DNA of 64,000 nucleotides from Ehretia macrophylla (taxonomy: Eukaryota; Streptophyta; Magnoliopsida; Boraginales; Ehretiaceae). Below are positions 1-10,945 of this stretch, piece after piece. The stretch spans positions 24,677,139 through 24,741,138 of the forward strand of contig CM075769.1 in NCBI GenBank assembly GCA_037974665.1, in the 5' to 3' direction. How positions within the stretch are numbered: the first letter of the stretch is position 1; each line of letters starts with the position of its first letter. Position numbers and translations under genes: made by a program. The notes under the pieces were generated by a model. That model searched no databases and was not told the DNA's origin. It saw only the letters and a program-made list of their open reading frames with translations.

Positions 1-1170
1 GAAACCACTTGTATCTAGCTTGTAGGAGCCAAAATTTGAAGAAGCAAAATGATTTTTTTTCCTCCTTTTCTTTTTGCTAGCCGTCGGCCATATGAAAGGA
101 CAATGGTAGAATTTTTACAATTGTTATGTATGCTTGTGTATGTATATGTAATGTTAAGTGTATATATGTTATCTATGTTTAATTATTTTGGGTCAACAAT
201 AATATAAAACAAGCAAAATATAGCCCAAAACTCCATTAAAAACTAACTAGTCCAATAACTGTGTTAGACAATGTTTTTACTATTCACTCAAACCACAAAC
301 CATTTTCTAAACGAGCTCTCCCAACATGCAATGCTCAAATTCTCATTTTTCTCATTCATCCAATAGATCAAATAACATAGGAAATATGCTAATTTAGAGA
401 ACATAAACAGTTAAAAATCATGATGAATAGTAACTAATCATAAGACAAGTAAATGCACATTGAAATGCACAAACAGGTATGCAACAGTTAATTATAAACA
501 TGATAGAGATCTCGGGCGTCATAATAATTGTTCCCATTCCTCACTGAGTATACATGTATTATATGCTCACTCTTTTTTTCTAACACTTTTTAGGTAAGAC
601 AGGTTTTGTTCATTCGGAGCTGTGGTTCAAGAGGCTTGGGGAGTCTTCTTGATTTCTTGTTGCTAGGTTAGATTTGGTTGTTGCTTGAGTAAATTGTAAA
701 TGGTTATGTATATTCTTTTGATAGTATTAGTGTCTTGTGTATAGTTGTTATTTTAATATGCATAAGTGTTATTTTGAGTTAGAGGTCTTGTATGTATTGA
801 TGTTAGCTTTGGAAGATTGTAATTTAATGTTGAAGACTTGTATGATTTAGTAGTTAATAGCTGGCCTGTAATAACTTTAGTGCATTTTTTTAAATGCTTA
901 GATGGCTCGTATGCTTGTGTGGGATGATTGACTTAAAACATAAGAATGTTAAATGGATAAAATTAGAGTGGTAAGATAAGCGGACTTATGACAAAGATTT
1001 TCAATAGTTAATAAAATGCATACTTGTATGTTATATTTTGTTATAATAGTAACGCTCGGATGGCCTTATAGATTTGGAAAGTTGTGAGATGAGTGTTGTG
1101 CATTGTCTTTGTGGCTTTTTAATTTGCGCATAGGAATGAGATTAGTCCTAGAAACAGGGAAAACTCCAAT
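1..1170 (+). repeat. 3' part of a chromovirus-type LTR, truncated on both sides
   Basis: No coding capacity is seen. The stretch carries landmarks found near the 3' end of the other LTRs here: a TGAGTATAC / TGCTCACTC block near 545-570, then TTTTTAGGT, a TG-rich tract and, at 1146-1168, the phrase CTAGAAACAGGGAAAACTC. The same phrase lies near the ends of the solo LTR at 29585-32099 and (on the minus strand) LTR D at 45268-49505. Homology stops at about 1170, so the true LTR end is missing. Assignment is by shared motifs only. Confidence 0.5.
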
Positions 1171-1700
1171 TGAATAGGAAGGAACCTGACATAGCATAAA
1201 ATATTAGGCCAAGGAAATTGACCAAAGAAATAAAAAAACTGGGTTAGAGTAATAAGCCAAGCCTAGTGCAAAATAGAGGCCCAAGATGCTCGGTTCAATG
1301 CGGTCCAAGCATTGCCTAACGGGTATTGACCTAGTCAACCAAATGCTAACCAACTCCCCAAAGATCATGGGCCACGATTCACTCCACAATTTAGGGGTCA
1401 ATATCCCTACTAGGGTGCAACCATATTCCACAAAATCAAAGCTCCCTCTAACGGGTATAAGACTCCTATGCCTCTATAAATATATGATTTCACTAGCCTA
1501 AAAGGATAAGTGATTCTTACTCAGTACTTGCTATTTGCTCATTTGCTTTACATAAGCAGTCTTTGGTCCTCATAATTGACTTAAGCATCAGACGAGGACC
1601 CCAAGCCCAACACTTGGTTACTTTGTTTTGTAGGTCAGAGACAAGCAAAATCGTGAAATCCAGTCCCAGTTTATCATTAGAGCCCAACCAAGTTAACTAT
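1171..1700 (+). repeat. Tat-like LTR fragment (TATA box to U5), plus strand
   Basis: A TATA box (TATAAATA, 1475-1482) is followed about 100 bases later by a GACGAGGACCCC block and TTGTTTTGTAGGTCAG (1621-1636). This is the layout of the R-U5 part of Tat/Ogre-group LTRs. The T-rich TTTTGTAGGT motif recurs on the minus strand at 1893-1911 and in variant form at 35700-35720. No downstream coding region in plus orientation belongs to it. Inferred to be a broken solo LTR next to the minus-strand Tat element. Confidence 0.4.
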
Positions 1701-1842
1701 CTATAACAAAAAAACTACTAATATAACCATAAATGTACTATTAAAGATCTAAAAAAATATGGCTAACTGTAACCATAACCATTTAGTTTTATGCAAAATA
1801 GAAAAATTAATTTCAATAGAAACTGGTAAAGTACAAATTTGG

Positions 1843-2290
1843 TGCTGTACTTTTCAAGCTCTGATAGAGGTGAGTCTAGCTCGTCTGACCTGCTACCTAC
1901 AAAACAAAGGAACCAAGGAGGGCTCCCAAGTTTCCCACTCTAAAGCTCAAGTTAGTTAGGGGATTTGGATTTCTCGAGAACTGGGAGAATTGTAGAGTGT
2001 TTTGGTGTGAATTGTGTACCTTCCACAATGATATTCCCCTGTATTTATACTTTCTTATGGCTAGAATTTGTAATAAGGACAGATCCCTAAGATCATACTC
2101 TGAGAGTCCATCTTTATCTTAAACTAAACTATTTCATGCTTATTCTTATCTTAGAGGGTTATCTATGCTCGCAAGATGCTCCATTAGGTCCTTGTACGAT
2201 TCAACATTAGCCAGGCCTGTAATTGATCTAGGTTTGCAACCGTCTTGTGTGTCAGGTCCTTATTTCTTAGAGCTTCAAGGTCCGCCCTCA
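1843..2290 (-). repeat. Putative 3' LTR of the minus-strand Tat element
   Basis: Read on the minus strand, a purine-rich tract with GGGGGG (plus coordinates 2291-2310) resembles a polypurine tract. It is followed by TGAGGGCGG, a TATA box (TATAAATA, plus 2042-2049), and TTTGTTTTGTAGGTAG near 1893-1911. The proposed end at 1843 rests only on a TG/CA fit and no target duplication was found, so both ends are approximate. Position and strand fit the integrase remnant at 5454-6916. Confidence 0.45.
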
Positions 2291-2518
2291 TTAATTGCCC
2301 CCCAATCCTCTGAGCTCTACAAAAGATCGGGGGATTACCATTAAGATTAAGCTTTTCGATTTGGCTATTTATTATAGTTGTTATAATCGCCTTTTCCCAT
2401 AATCAATGAGTTGTCGGCTATGCTTTGCCCATGTAAGTCCAAAGGTCGTGCCCATCTTTTATCCACGTCGCCCACAAAGCTCACCTATGTGGATCGTGGG
2501 CCTAGGCGTAGGGTGTTC

Positions 2519-2526
2519 TATAAATT
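2519..2526 (+). promoter_or_regulatory. TATA box of the Tat antisense ORF
   Basis: TATAAATT lies about 260 bases upstream of the plus-strand antisense ORF remnant and is followed by a C/T-rich leader (2540-2640). Its strand is opposite to the Tat gag-pol transcript. Inferred from sequence only. Confidence 0.4.
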
Positions 2527-2780
2527 GAGCTTCCTTGTCTTATCATTTCACCTTCTTCCCTAGCCCTCAAGTCTTCTCTGTTCTCCTTTCTCTACTCCTC
2601 ACACCCAAAGCCTTTCACCGAAATCCCTTTTTTCCTTTTCATAGGTATGTTATCTTTCACATCCTCTCTATTATGTCTATATTATAGAATATTGATGAGC
2701 CTGGGCAATTTTGTAAGGCGAAGCCCAATAATTAGGCCTTGGTAGGTTCCGAGCCCATTACACAGTGCCCCCTCTTCTAA

Positions 2781-4967
2781 GATCTCTGCAAAAAGGCCCC
2801 TTTAAAAACCCCTACCAAACCCAAGTCCACCCAACGTCATCCTGAGTCATCTGCTTCGGAGGGACCTACTAGGATTAGTGACCTTCTTATATTTGGGGTT
2901 GATAAAAGGGCTTGTTGGACCTGCGAAGGCAATATTTCATCTTTGATAAAAAGTAGAGCGATTTCTCTGGGCTTTAAGGTTCGTTATCCCACCAAACATG
3001 AGTCTACCTTTAGACCTAACCTTAAGGAAGTGACCTTTTACCACAAACAACTTATTATATGTTATCTTCCTATTTACATCGTAGGGACCTTAAACCATTA
3101 TTAGATTAGCCCTAGGCAAGTTGTTCACAACGGCTAGAGGCTCATGGTAGGCTTCTACATTTTGTTCAAGGACCTGGGCTATGTCTCGACTTCAAATATC
3201 TTCTTTCACTACCACATCCTTAAAACCACAAACAAGGCCTATGGGTATCATTATTACAATGCCCGCCACTACTCTTTTATCATGGCCATACTTGATAATA
3301 TCAAGAAGTGCCACCATAGGTTTTTCTACGTGCATTCTGAAGCTAATTAGGAGATTTACAGTGTATGGGTTGTTCTTCCTAACTCAATGCGTGACCCACC
3401 TAAACTCACTGATACTGAGAAAGAAGTGGTTGAGAGTCTTCAAAAGGCTATTCTGGTTGGGGCAGCGGAGCTGCTTACCCCTAAAATGTTAGCCAAATAT
3501 GGGGGTTTCCCTGACCCCAAGAAATATAGCACTTAGTCCTCTTCAGCCTGTATTGCGAAGGGTTAAAACCTAATTTTGGTTTATCTTGCTTCTTCATTTA
3601 TGTCCATTTGTTCTTACATTTTTTTTTTGTTTTCATTACAAATATGAAGGTTTCTAACCTTCTGAGCACGGCCTGTCAACAGCGACAAAACAAAAAATGT
3701 TTGGTCAAGGCCTTTGGTAGCCCCTCTAAAACTTCAAAGAAGAAATAAAGGGCTAAGGCTTCCGCTGGCGAAGAAAAGGTCCAAATCCTGGAAGTTCGCT
3801 AACTTTTCCCCCACAATGATTCTGCTCCATCTGTGCCCCCTGAAGGGATTGTTGCCAAGGAGCCCAGTGTCTGTGAGAGGCTATTTCTTAAAGATGGGGG
3901 TGACCCCGGCACAATTGTGATCCCCTCTTTCAAATGACTGCCTACTCTCCCTAGTTTTCCTTTTAGGGCCAATCCCCCTCGTCATGTCCCTACTATCATA
4001 GAGTTTGATGATGACAAGCATTTACCTATATGGCCTACCAATCCTTCTCGCCTAAATCATTTTAGAGCTCGCGGGAAATCTGTCTCTCCCTCATCGATCC
4101 TTTTGATGATGAGGTTGAGATTGTTGATCTGAATGAAGGATTCATGAAGTCTCGAGCTTAAGATCTCACCGCTTCTCGGACTAGCCAAGAGGTTTGGGAG
4201 GCTATTTACGAGGTATTATTCACCCTGAGCTTCTTTCATCAATTTTCTTTTCCATAAGCCTTAATGCTCACCTATGTTTGCATTAGCCTTTGGGGGGCTT
4301 AAACTATGCCAACAACCAGCTTCATAAGGCTCTGGTTATTTAAGACTAGTTTGATTACCATATTGCTCTGGTGGTGAAGAAGGCCAACAAGAGGACTGAC
4401 GGGTACAAGCGTATACTTGAGAAATACTATATATCCTGTGTTGAGGCCTTGGATGAGGATGTGACTACCATCGCCCATCTTTAGTCTGAGTTGGGTAAGA
4501 AGAATGATGCCTTTGAGAAGGTGAAAATTCAGTAGAGCCTCTCCTATGATATCTTCAATGTGGCATTCCAAGCTCAAGTTTGGGAAGAAAGGGAGAGCCA
4601 CTATCAAGCCCTCGCTGATCAAGCCAAAGCAGAATAGGCTTACGAGGACTATTGAAGGGACTTGGCTGAAGCGAATAGGAGGGCGAATGCTACTCAAGCC
4701 AAGTATGATGTACTCATGAAGAATATAGGAGGTAGAGGTAAGCTCGGCATTGCTTCTTATAGGAAAACCTCATACTTCTATACCTTTTTGGGCAAGGTGA
4801 TGGCTCCCACTATTACCAAGGCTGAGTACGAGGCTTAGGCTGACCTCCTTAAAGAAGTCTCAGCCCGTCTTAAAGAGATAAATATTGAAGTTGACCTATC
4901 TGACCTCTTGGGTGAAACCCCTTCAGATGAGGAGATCAATCTCAAAAAGCTGAGCTCGGACAAATGA
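2781..4967 (+). pseudogene. Decayed antisense ORF (aORF) of a Tat-type retrotransposon
   Basis: One plus-strand frame is readable from 2781 to about 3533 with scattered stops. It contains a block at 3120-3350 with LMVGFYILF, an FFHYHILK motif and KKCHHRFFYV. This matches the plant-transposon family found as gag-like or antisense proteins in Tat elements (L-x-GF ... FF ... KxWKxxFFFV pattern). The 3' half (4290-4740) is rich in A, E, K, Q and L and looks like a coiled coil (for example VKKANKRTDGY, EERESHYQALADQAKAE), again with stops. The frame ends at TGA 4965-4967, and AATAAA follows at 5078-5083. It lies between the element's integrase (minus strand) and its 3' LTR, which is where Retand/Grande-like Tat elements carry an antisense gene. 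The alternative, a separate plus-strand gag-only element, is less economical. Confidence 0.5.
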
Positions 4968-5077
4968 GGTACGTAGGTTTAGGATGTGTGCTTTCTACCT
5001 CCAGAAGGGACTGAGCTGTTTAGTGGAGAGAGCCCTGATGACATAGCTTTCTGGGCATTAGCCCTTCGTTTTTTGTA

Positions 5078-5083
5078 AATAAA
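5078..5083 (+). terminator. Poly(A) signal candidate for the antisense ORF
   Basis: AATAAA occurs about 110 bases after the aORF stop, in the context GTAAATAAAGC, followed by T-rich sequence. Typical of a plant near-upstream element; assignment is by position. Confidence 0.35.
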
Positions 5084-5453
5084 GCTTTTGATTAATAGAA
5101 GTTTTACTTCTGTACTTCTGTTCTTGGGCGATTTTTTACTTTTGTATGTCTTGAATTTTTATCTCTTTTTGAGATTATTTAATGGACGACCTTCTCTAGG
5201 CCATCCACTTGACTTTTATTGCTTTATGGGGTTAGAGATCCGTAGCTTTAGCCCTTAGCCATTCTTGTTCAGCTTTTGTTGGATTTATGGATCCTTTTAT
5301 GCTCTTTACTTATTTGGCACTTTTTCATTTCTATATACAACGCTTTTGCAATAAGCATGCATGTTTACTAATTAACACAATAATCTGGATGAAAATGGAA
5401 AGGAAGAGTTTTTATTCATTCCAATAATTTATTCTTACAAATACCAAAGCTTA

Positions 5454-6916
5454 TTACATGAAGTATTTTTTGAGATGCTCAACATTCCATGTATTCTTGA
5501 TCTATTTTCCGTTGGGCTCTGCTAATTTGTATAGTCTAGGTCGGACTTGAGTTATTGCCAAGTAAGGTCCCTTCTAGTTAAGCCCTAACTTTTTCTCATT
5601 TCGTTAAGGTCTGATGATAGCCTTCCTGAGCACCCAATCTTCTTCTTGGATGTCCTTAAGTCGGACTTATTTCGCAAAGGCTCTAGCCATAGCTTTTTTT
5701 CCTTCTAGCATCTTGATATGTGCTTTTTGTCTAAATTCTTCTACGAGATCCAAGTCTTCTCAAAGTCCTTGATCATTTCTTTATTCTTCATAAAGTTGTA
5801 CTCTGCTACTTAGAGAACTAATTTCTACTAGGGGTACCGACTCCATCCCGAATGCCAACAAGAATGGGATCTCCCCTATCGTAGAGCTTGGACTTGTTCT
5901 GTGGGCCCATAGAACCTTTGTAAGTATATCCGCCCGCAACCTTTTTGCTTGATCAAGCTTGGTTTTCAGTCCCTGCAAAATAGCTCTGTTAGTAACTTTG
6001 ACTTGTCCATTAGTTTGCGGATGAGCTACTGATGCAAATTTTAACTTTATTCCTAGCTCTTCACATTTGTTACAAAAATATTTAGAATCAAATTGTTTTC
6101 CATGATCTGTAACTACGGCCTTTGGTACGCCAAATCTGCATACCATTGACTTCCACACAAAATTCCAAGCTACTTTTTCTGAGATTCTTGACACAGCTCT
6201 ACCTTTACCCATTTCGTGAAATAGTTGATTGCTACAAATATACAATGCTCAATAGGAAAGGTCCTAAGATGCTCAGCCTCTATTATGCAAAAAGGCCACG
6301 GGCTAGTCATGTAAACCAAGTTCGTAGCAGACTATCTCTGAATCCTGGCAAATTTTTAGCATGTATCATACCTTTTTACCAACTCCTTTGTGTCTCTTTG
6401 TATAGTAGACCAAAAATATCCTTGCCTAAGCATTTTCTGAACTAATGCATTGGCCCCTAGGTGATTTTCGCAGATACCTTCATGCATCTCTTTGAGCACA
6501 TAATTGCCCCCAGCTTAGTCTACGCATTTTAGCAATGATAATGTATAAGACCGTTTATGTAACTGCCCCCAATATAAGGAATCTGGAGGCCTGATGCTCT
6601 ATTTTGTGACCTTCCACGTTATTTTGAGGTAGTTTGCCTTGTTCCAAGAACTCTTTGATCAGTTGCGTTCAACGGACCTATAAAGCTATGCTTGCTAACT
6701 CTTTGTCGGGTAGCTGTATGAAGGGCTTTTTCTATTCCATCTAACTTCATAGTTGTTGGTTGTACCGAGCTTAATGCTAGCATGGACATTGTATATGCCT
6801 TTTTATTTTTAGCCCTAGGTACCTACTGGATGTGAAACCTCTCGAGGCTCAAGATAAGATCCTGGTCATTACTGAGGTATGTCGCCATGGTTGGGTCCCT
6901 GGCTTCATATTCCCCA
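5454..6916 (-). pseudogene. Tat-type gypsy pol, 3' part: RNase H end and integrase
   Basis: Read on the minus strand from 6916 down, the sequence starts mid-RNase H (YEARDPTMATYLS). It continues through a zinc-binding region (LRQGYFW near 6430, TSPWPF near 6300) into the integrase core (CRFGVPKAVVTDHGKQF, HPQTNGQ) and a C-terminal part ending near EHLKKYF at 5454. The core matches plant Tat/Ogre integrases. It is dead: a frameshift lies near 6200, there are stops, and two of three catalytic acids are lost. The first Asp reads Asn (VAINYFTKW) and the Glu reads Lys (NGQVKVTNR). The middle Asp (TDHG) remains. Both losses fit G-to-A transitions. Upstream coding continues at 26209, across the nested insertion. 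Confidence 0.85.
6912..6916. repeat. Left target-site duplication of element A (CCCCA)
   Basis: CCCCA directly precedes the TGTGACG start of LTR A. The partner at 26204-26208 reads CGCCA, four of five matching. The RNase H reading frame on either side of the pair is continuous once the insert is discounted, which supports these borders. Confidence 0.7.
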
Positions 6917-8585
6917 TGTGACGCCCGAAAATTTCATCACATTATTAAATAACTATTGTATATTTACTTGAACATTTTTATGTGCATTTCTTTCTTGTTT
7001 AATTGTTTATTTGAGGGTCACTATTTATAAGAAATTTGACTGTCTAGAATGCTCGGTTTAGTATTTTTTCTAGATAGTATAACTTATAAAAGGATCAGGA
7101 ACTTGTAGTTTTGAGCTTTGGGGGTCGGGAACTTGCATTTGAAAAATGTTTTGCGCTTCGTTTGAATAGTATTACATGAGTGAAACATTAGATTTAACTA
7201 ACTAATCTTTTAATTGGCATTTTAGCTTAGTTGACTAAGTTATTAGTAACAATTGACCAATATATCATAACATAAATATACTATATACATATTATATCAC
7301 ACATACAAGCAAAATACACTCAAAACAACTTGTATAATGCCCAAAATACCCCCCTCCCCCAAACCCGATAGACTCCTAGGAGAGAAAGGAGAAGATTTCT
7401 TCACCAATTCTTGCATGTTTGGCTTCTTGGTTTGATCTTGGGGAGTTTTTGGAGCTTCTAGGACTTCTACAACTAGTCTACACCTACAAAATTGTAAGGG
7501 AGATGCATATATTGTTGTTTAAAGTTTATGTTCACATTTTAACTTTTCTTGAATTGATGTTGTTAGCTTATGTAATGCTCATATATTGTTTTATATTGCT
7601 TATTTATGCTATCAAGACTTAGGATGTAGAACTTGTTGGCTTTATCCATGGTTGAGAGCTTGAATCACCAAAGAGATTATGAATACTGATGAAATTTTAG
7701 GGTTTTGATAAAACTTGCTATTTAGAGAGAATTGATGCTTCCATTAGGTGCTCTTGACATTAATGAAGCTAGTTAGAAGTTCATGTGTGGTTGAATTGCT
7801 CGAAATCGAGTTTAAATGCAATTTAGCTAACTTTTAAAAGGGGATTTTTCACGAAACATAATCCGGGCACATTTGGGATTTAGATTAGGTATGCTTAGGG
7901 CATGGAACCACTTTTGGTGATTTCGTTGCATTAAATTGGGGTCCGGATAGGGTAGGCGTAATTAAAATCCACTCGGAACCTTCCCGAGCTTTGGTCTTTA
8001 AAGCGGGTTTTCAGGGCGTAGGTAGGTGTCTTTTAGCCTCCCTAGGAATGTAGAATGGTTGGAATGTGAATTTGAAATCTTGAATTTTGTGTGGGAGAAG
8101 AATTGCTTTGTTAATAAAAGGGAAAAAGTGATAAAGGATGCCTTTGGATTTATATGAGCTCATGGATGTGTTGTTTGGTGTCTATATACTTGTCTGATAT
8201 ATAAACATCCTAATTGAAGAGTTTACGAAAAATTATGTTATATGTCTCCTTTATGTTTATATCGGTACTTTGTGCATATTGTGGTTAATTGCGAGGGCGG
8301 CCTACTTTGTCGACCCCCTTATGTGATATTTGATGATCTTGGTTCTCATGGACTTGATTCGGGATTGCGCAACCTATTCGGGCATGGTAGTGTCTAGTAA
8401 CACGAGCGGCATCGGGCTTGCCGTGCTCCCTCGACTACCATGATTTCCCAGTCCCTTTCTCGCTGAGGCATACTCCCCTACCCCAGAGGCGTGGTTCACC
8501 TCGTTGGGGCATACGGACCTACCTCATGAGATATGGATCGTAGGATCGGGGTACATCCAGAGTACCCCATTATGGAGGAATAAGG
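6917..8585 (+). repeat. Left LTR of element A (3' part missing)
   Basis: Begins TGTGACGCCCG. From about 7165 to 8582 it is closely matched by 14166-15574, so the two are copies of one LTR. It includes a CTACTTT-loop hairpin (8293-8319) and a roughly 280 bp GC-richer block (8300-8582). In that block CATGGTAG and CTACCATG bracket a GGCATCGGGC core, and the block recurs in LTR D. Homology to the right copy stops at about 8584, where the copia LTR begins. No protein coding is seen. Confidence 0.75.
8293..8319 (+). other. CTACTTT-loop hairpin, LTR A left
   Basis: Arms GAGGGCGGC and GTCGACCCCC around loop CTACTTT. Pairing needs one bulge and one mismatch, so this is a weaker member of the family. 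Confidence 0.5.
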
Positions 8586-9723
8586 TGAAATACTAGGCCA
8601 ACATAAGATATCATGTCATAACATAATTATAAGTTGGATTCAAGATAGGAAAAGTTGTATATGGATACCTAGGTATAGCCGAAACTACATAGGCTATCAA
8701 CAAAAATTTTACAAGTTTTGTTACAAAGGATCAACATGCTAACTTTCTATTATATCTATTGTTCATCAACACATGCTCTATATATCAACAATACATATAG
8801 AAATAAAGAGGTTCATAGGTATACCTCACTTGTAGATCACTTTGGAGAAGGTGATGTTGAAAGACAAGCTTTTGAACCCTTCTAACTTGAAGGCCCCAGT
8901 TAGTCCACCAAGCATCCAAAGCTCAACCACCGCTTGAAGACAAAGTGTGCTAGTATCTCTTCAAGTTTTTGAAACTATGTATATATGTTACCAAGCAAAA
9001 CAAAGCTTCTCTCTTGTATTTTGGCTATGGCCGAAAATTGCAAGCTAGGAGATGAAGTTGTTTTGTCCTTAGTTAATATGTGTGTCGTGTGAGTGAGAGG
9101 CCTTGTATGTGAGAGAAAAAATGCTATCATCTTCTATTATAATAATCCATCATAATAGGTGACCAATCACTATTATCACCTTTTAATCAAAAGCCATGCA
9201 AGCCTTTTGATCCTAATGATTAGCATTAGATGGCAAGATGATAACTTTCTCTCTCCTTCTACCCTTGGCCGAAAATGCAAGTGGATGGAGAGAGAATACT
9301 TGTCATCTTTTATTAAATATATATTATATGCTCATATAAACATAAATATAATATTACTTTAATAGGTGGCCAATCAAAATTGCTTCCTTCTAAAGTAAAA
9401 GTCATGCAAATCCTAAGATTGTAATCATTACAATCCAAAGGTAACTTTATTCACTCTCTTGACACTTGTCAAAAAGGCTTTATCAACAAAAGCAATGGTC
9501 AAGATTCTTTTGTCTTTATTCAAAAATGAATCTTATCCATTCATTTCAAATTCAATTGACTAGGATTAATGACACGGACTATCCTAGTCATCAATCTCTA
9601 CATGCAAATGCCACATGTAATTATCTAGTCATTAATTTGCAATTCACCTTTTGACAACTAAGACGATGACGTGGCATTTCACAAATTACATCATCATTAT
9701 ACAGATACATATATAAACACCTT

Positions 9724-9754
<31 letters not shown>

Positions 9755-10945
9755 CCATTCTAATCTCTATTAGAATAAATATATTGAAACAACTTTTCAA
9801 TAATTACACTTTTGGCCCAAATACCAACATTGATGACTCTTAACACCTTAAAGGCACCAACCACATAATACAAGTTTTTGGTGAACTCATTCATGATACT
9901 TATTAGTGTGTGACCATCTAAATTCATAATCGCGTACCAATGAGAGACCGATAAACCTCCTTATCTATTTCGAAAATGTCTCCGTCATTTAGCAAAATAC
10001 CCTCATGCTCATGAGTGACGCACTAACAACGAATGTACCATGAGAATGTAAATGATAATGAAGACGACGTCTTTTATGAATCCATTTAACCATCGAGAAT
10101 TAGCGTGTAGTCCGATCCTTCTGTTACAAGTGCCTCGATCCGGAAAGGATCATGAAATGGTTAAGCCCACATCCGATACTATGTATAAATCTGAATCGGT
10201 GAAACGAGAGATGACTACCATGGAAAAACTCATTTCCATCACTTCATACTCGCCTTGGCCAAGGACTTCCTTGTCTACCAACTGATCTCAAATATCATAA
10301 GACATCGTCTCACGCCGGAGGCTAACAAATCCTATCTTGACAATTACCTGTCGGTTCATATCACAAGACTAAAACGCGAAAGGTCGTAACCCACCTTATA
10401 GAAGACGGGCATTGTCCAGATGCAGTATTTAGCCCCTGATATAACCGACAGTCGTAATCTCTCAAGTTTGAGGATTAATTTGCACAATTCTCAACTAAAT
10501 AGTAAACTATTAACCTAAAATTATGCAGTTCACTATTTATTGTCACATTCAATGATTTGTGCACAGACGAACACTCATATGTTTATTAGTCCACATCACC
10601 ATGCTATTCTGGCATTTCGCACGCCATCCTTTATCATTAATATCATTATGTTAATAAAAGGTAATAACATATGATAACCTGTACTCGATTATTCTAGTCC
10701 CAATTGAATAATCTGAAGGGCTATGAATCGTTTCTTAATGTTTATCATATCGAAGAAAAAGTGCGAAATATCCTAAACCCTTTTAGAACATTTTCCTTCT
10801 TGGATAAACATTAGGGACATATTCATATCGAAGCGGAGAATATGAATATCTTACAAATCATATAGTGTATAAAACACATAAGCATATTCTTATTAAACCC
10901 TAATAAGGTCATCTCAAACTTTAGCATTAGGGCATATCCCCAACA
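8586..10945 (-). repeat. 3' LTR of a minus-strand copia element
   Basis: On the minus strand this starts TGTTGGGGATATGCCC, immediately after the polypurine tract AAGTGAGAGA (plus 10948-10957), the classic Ty1/copia border. It ends TATTTCA at 8586, where it abuts LTR A. The low-coordinate flank is TAAGG; the partner duplication is not present because the other end of the element is deleted. A (TA)n run lies at 9722-9750. At about 2.36 kb it is long for a copia LTR. No coding is seen. Confidence 0.65.

Noticed and set aside
2781..4967. Plus-strand gag of an independent gag-only retrotransposon
   Set aside because: No LTR pair or target duplication brackets it. Position between integrase and 3' LTR fits a Tat antisense ORF better. 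Kept as the alternative.
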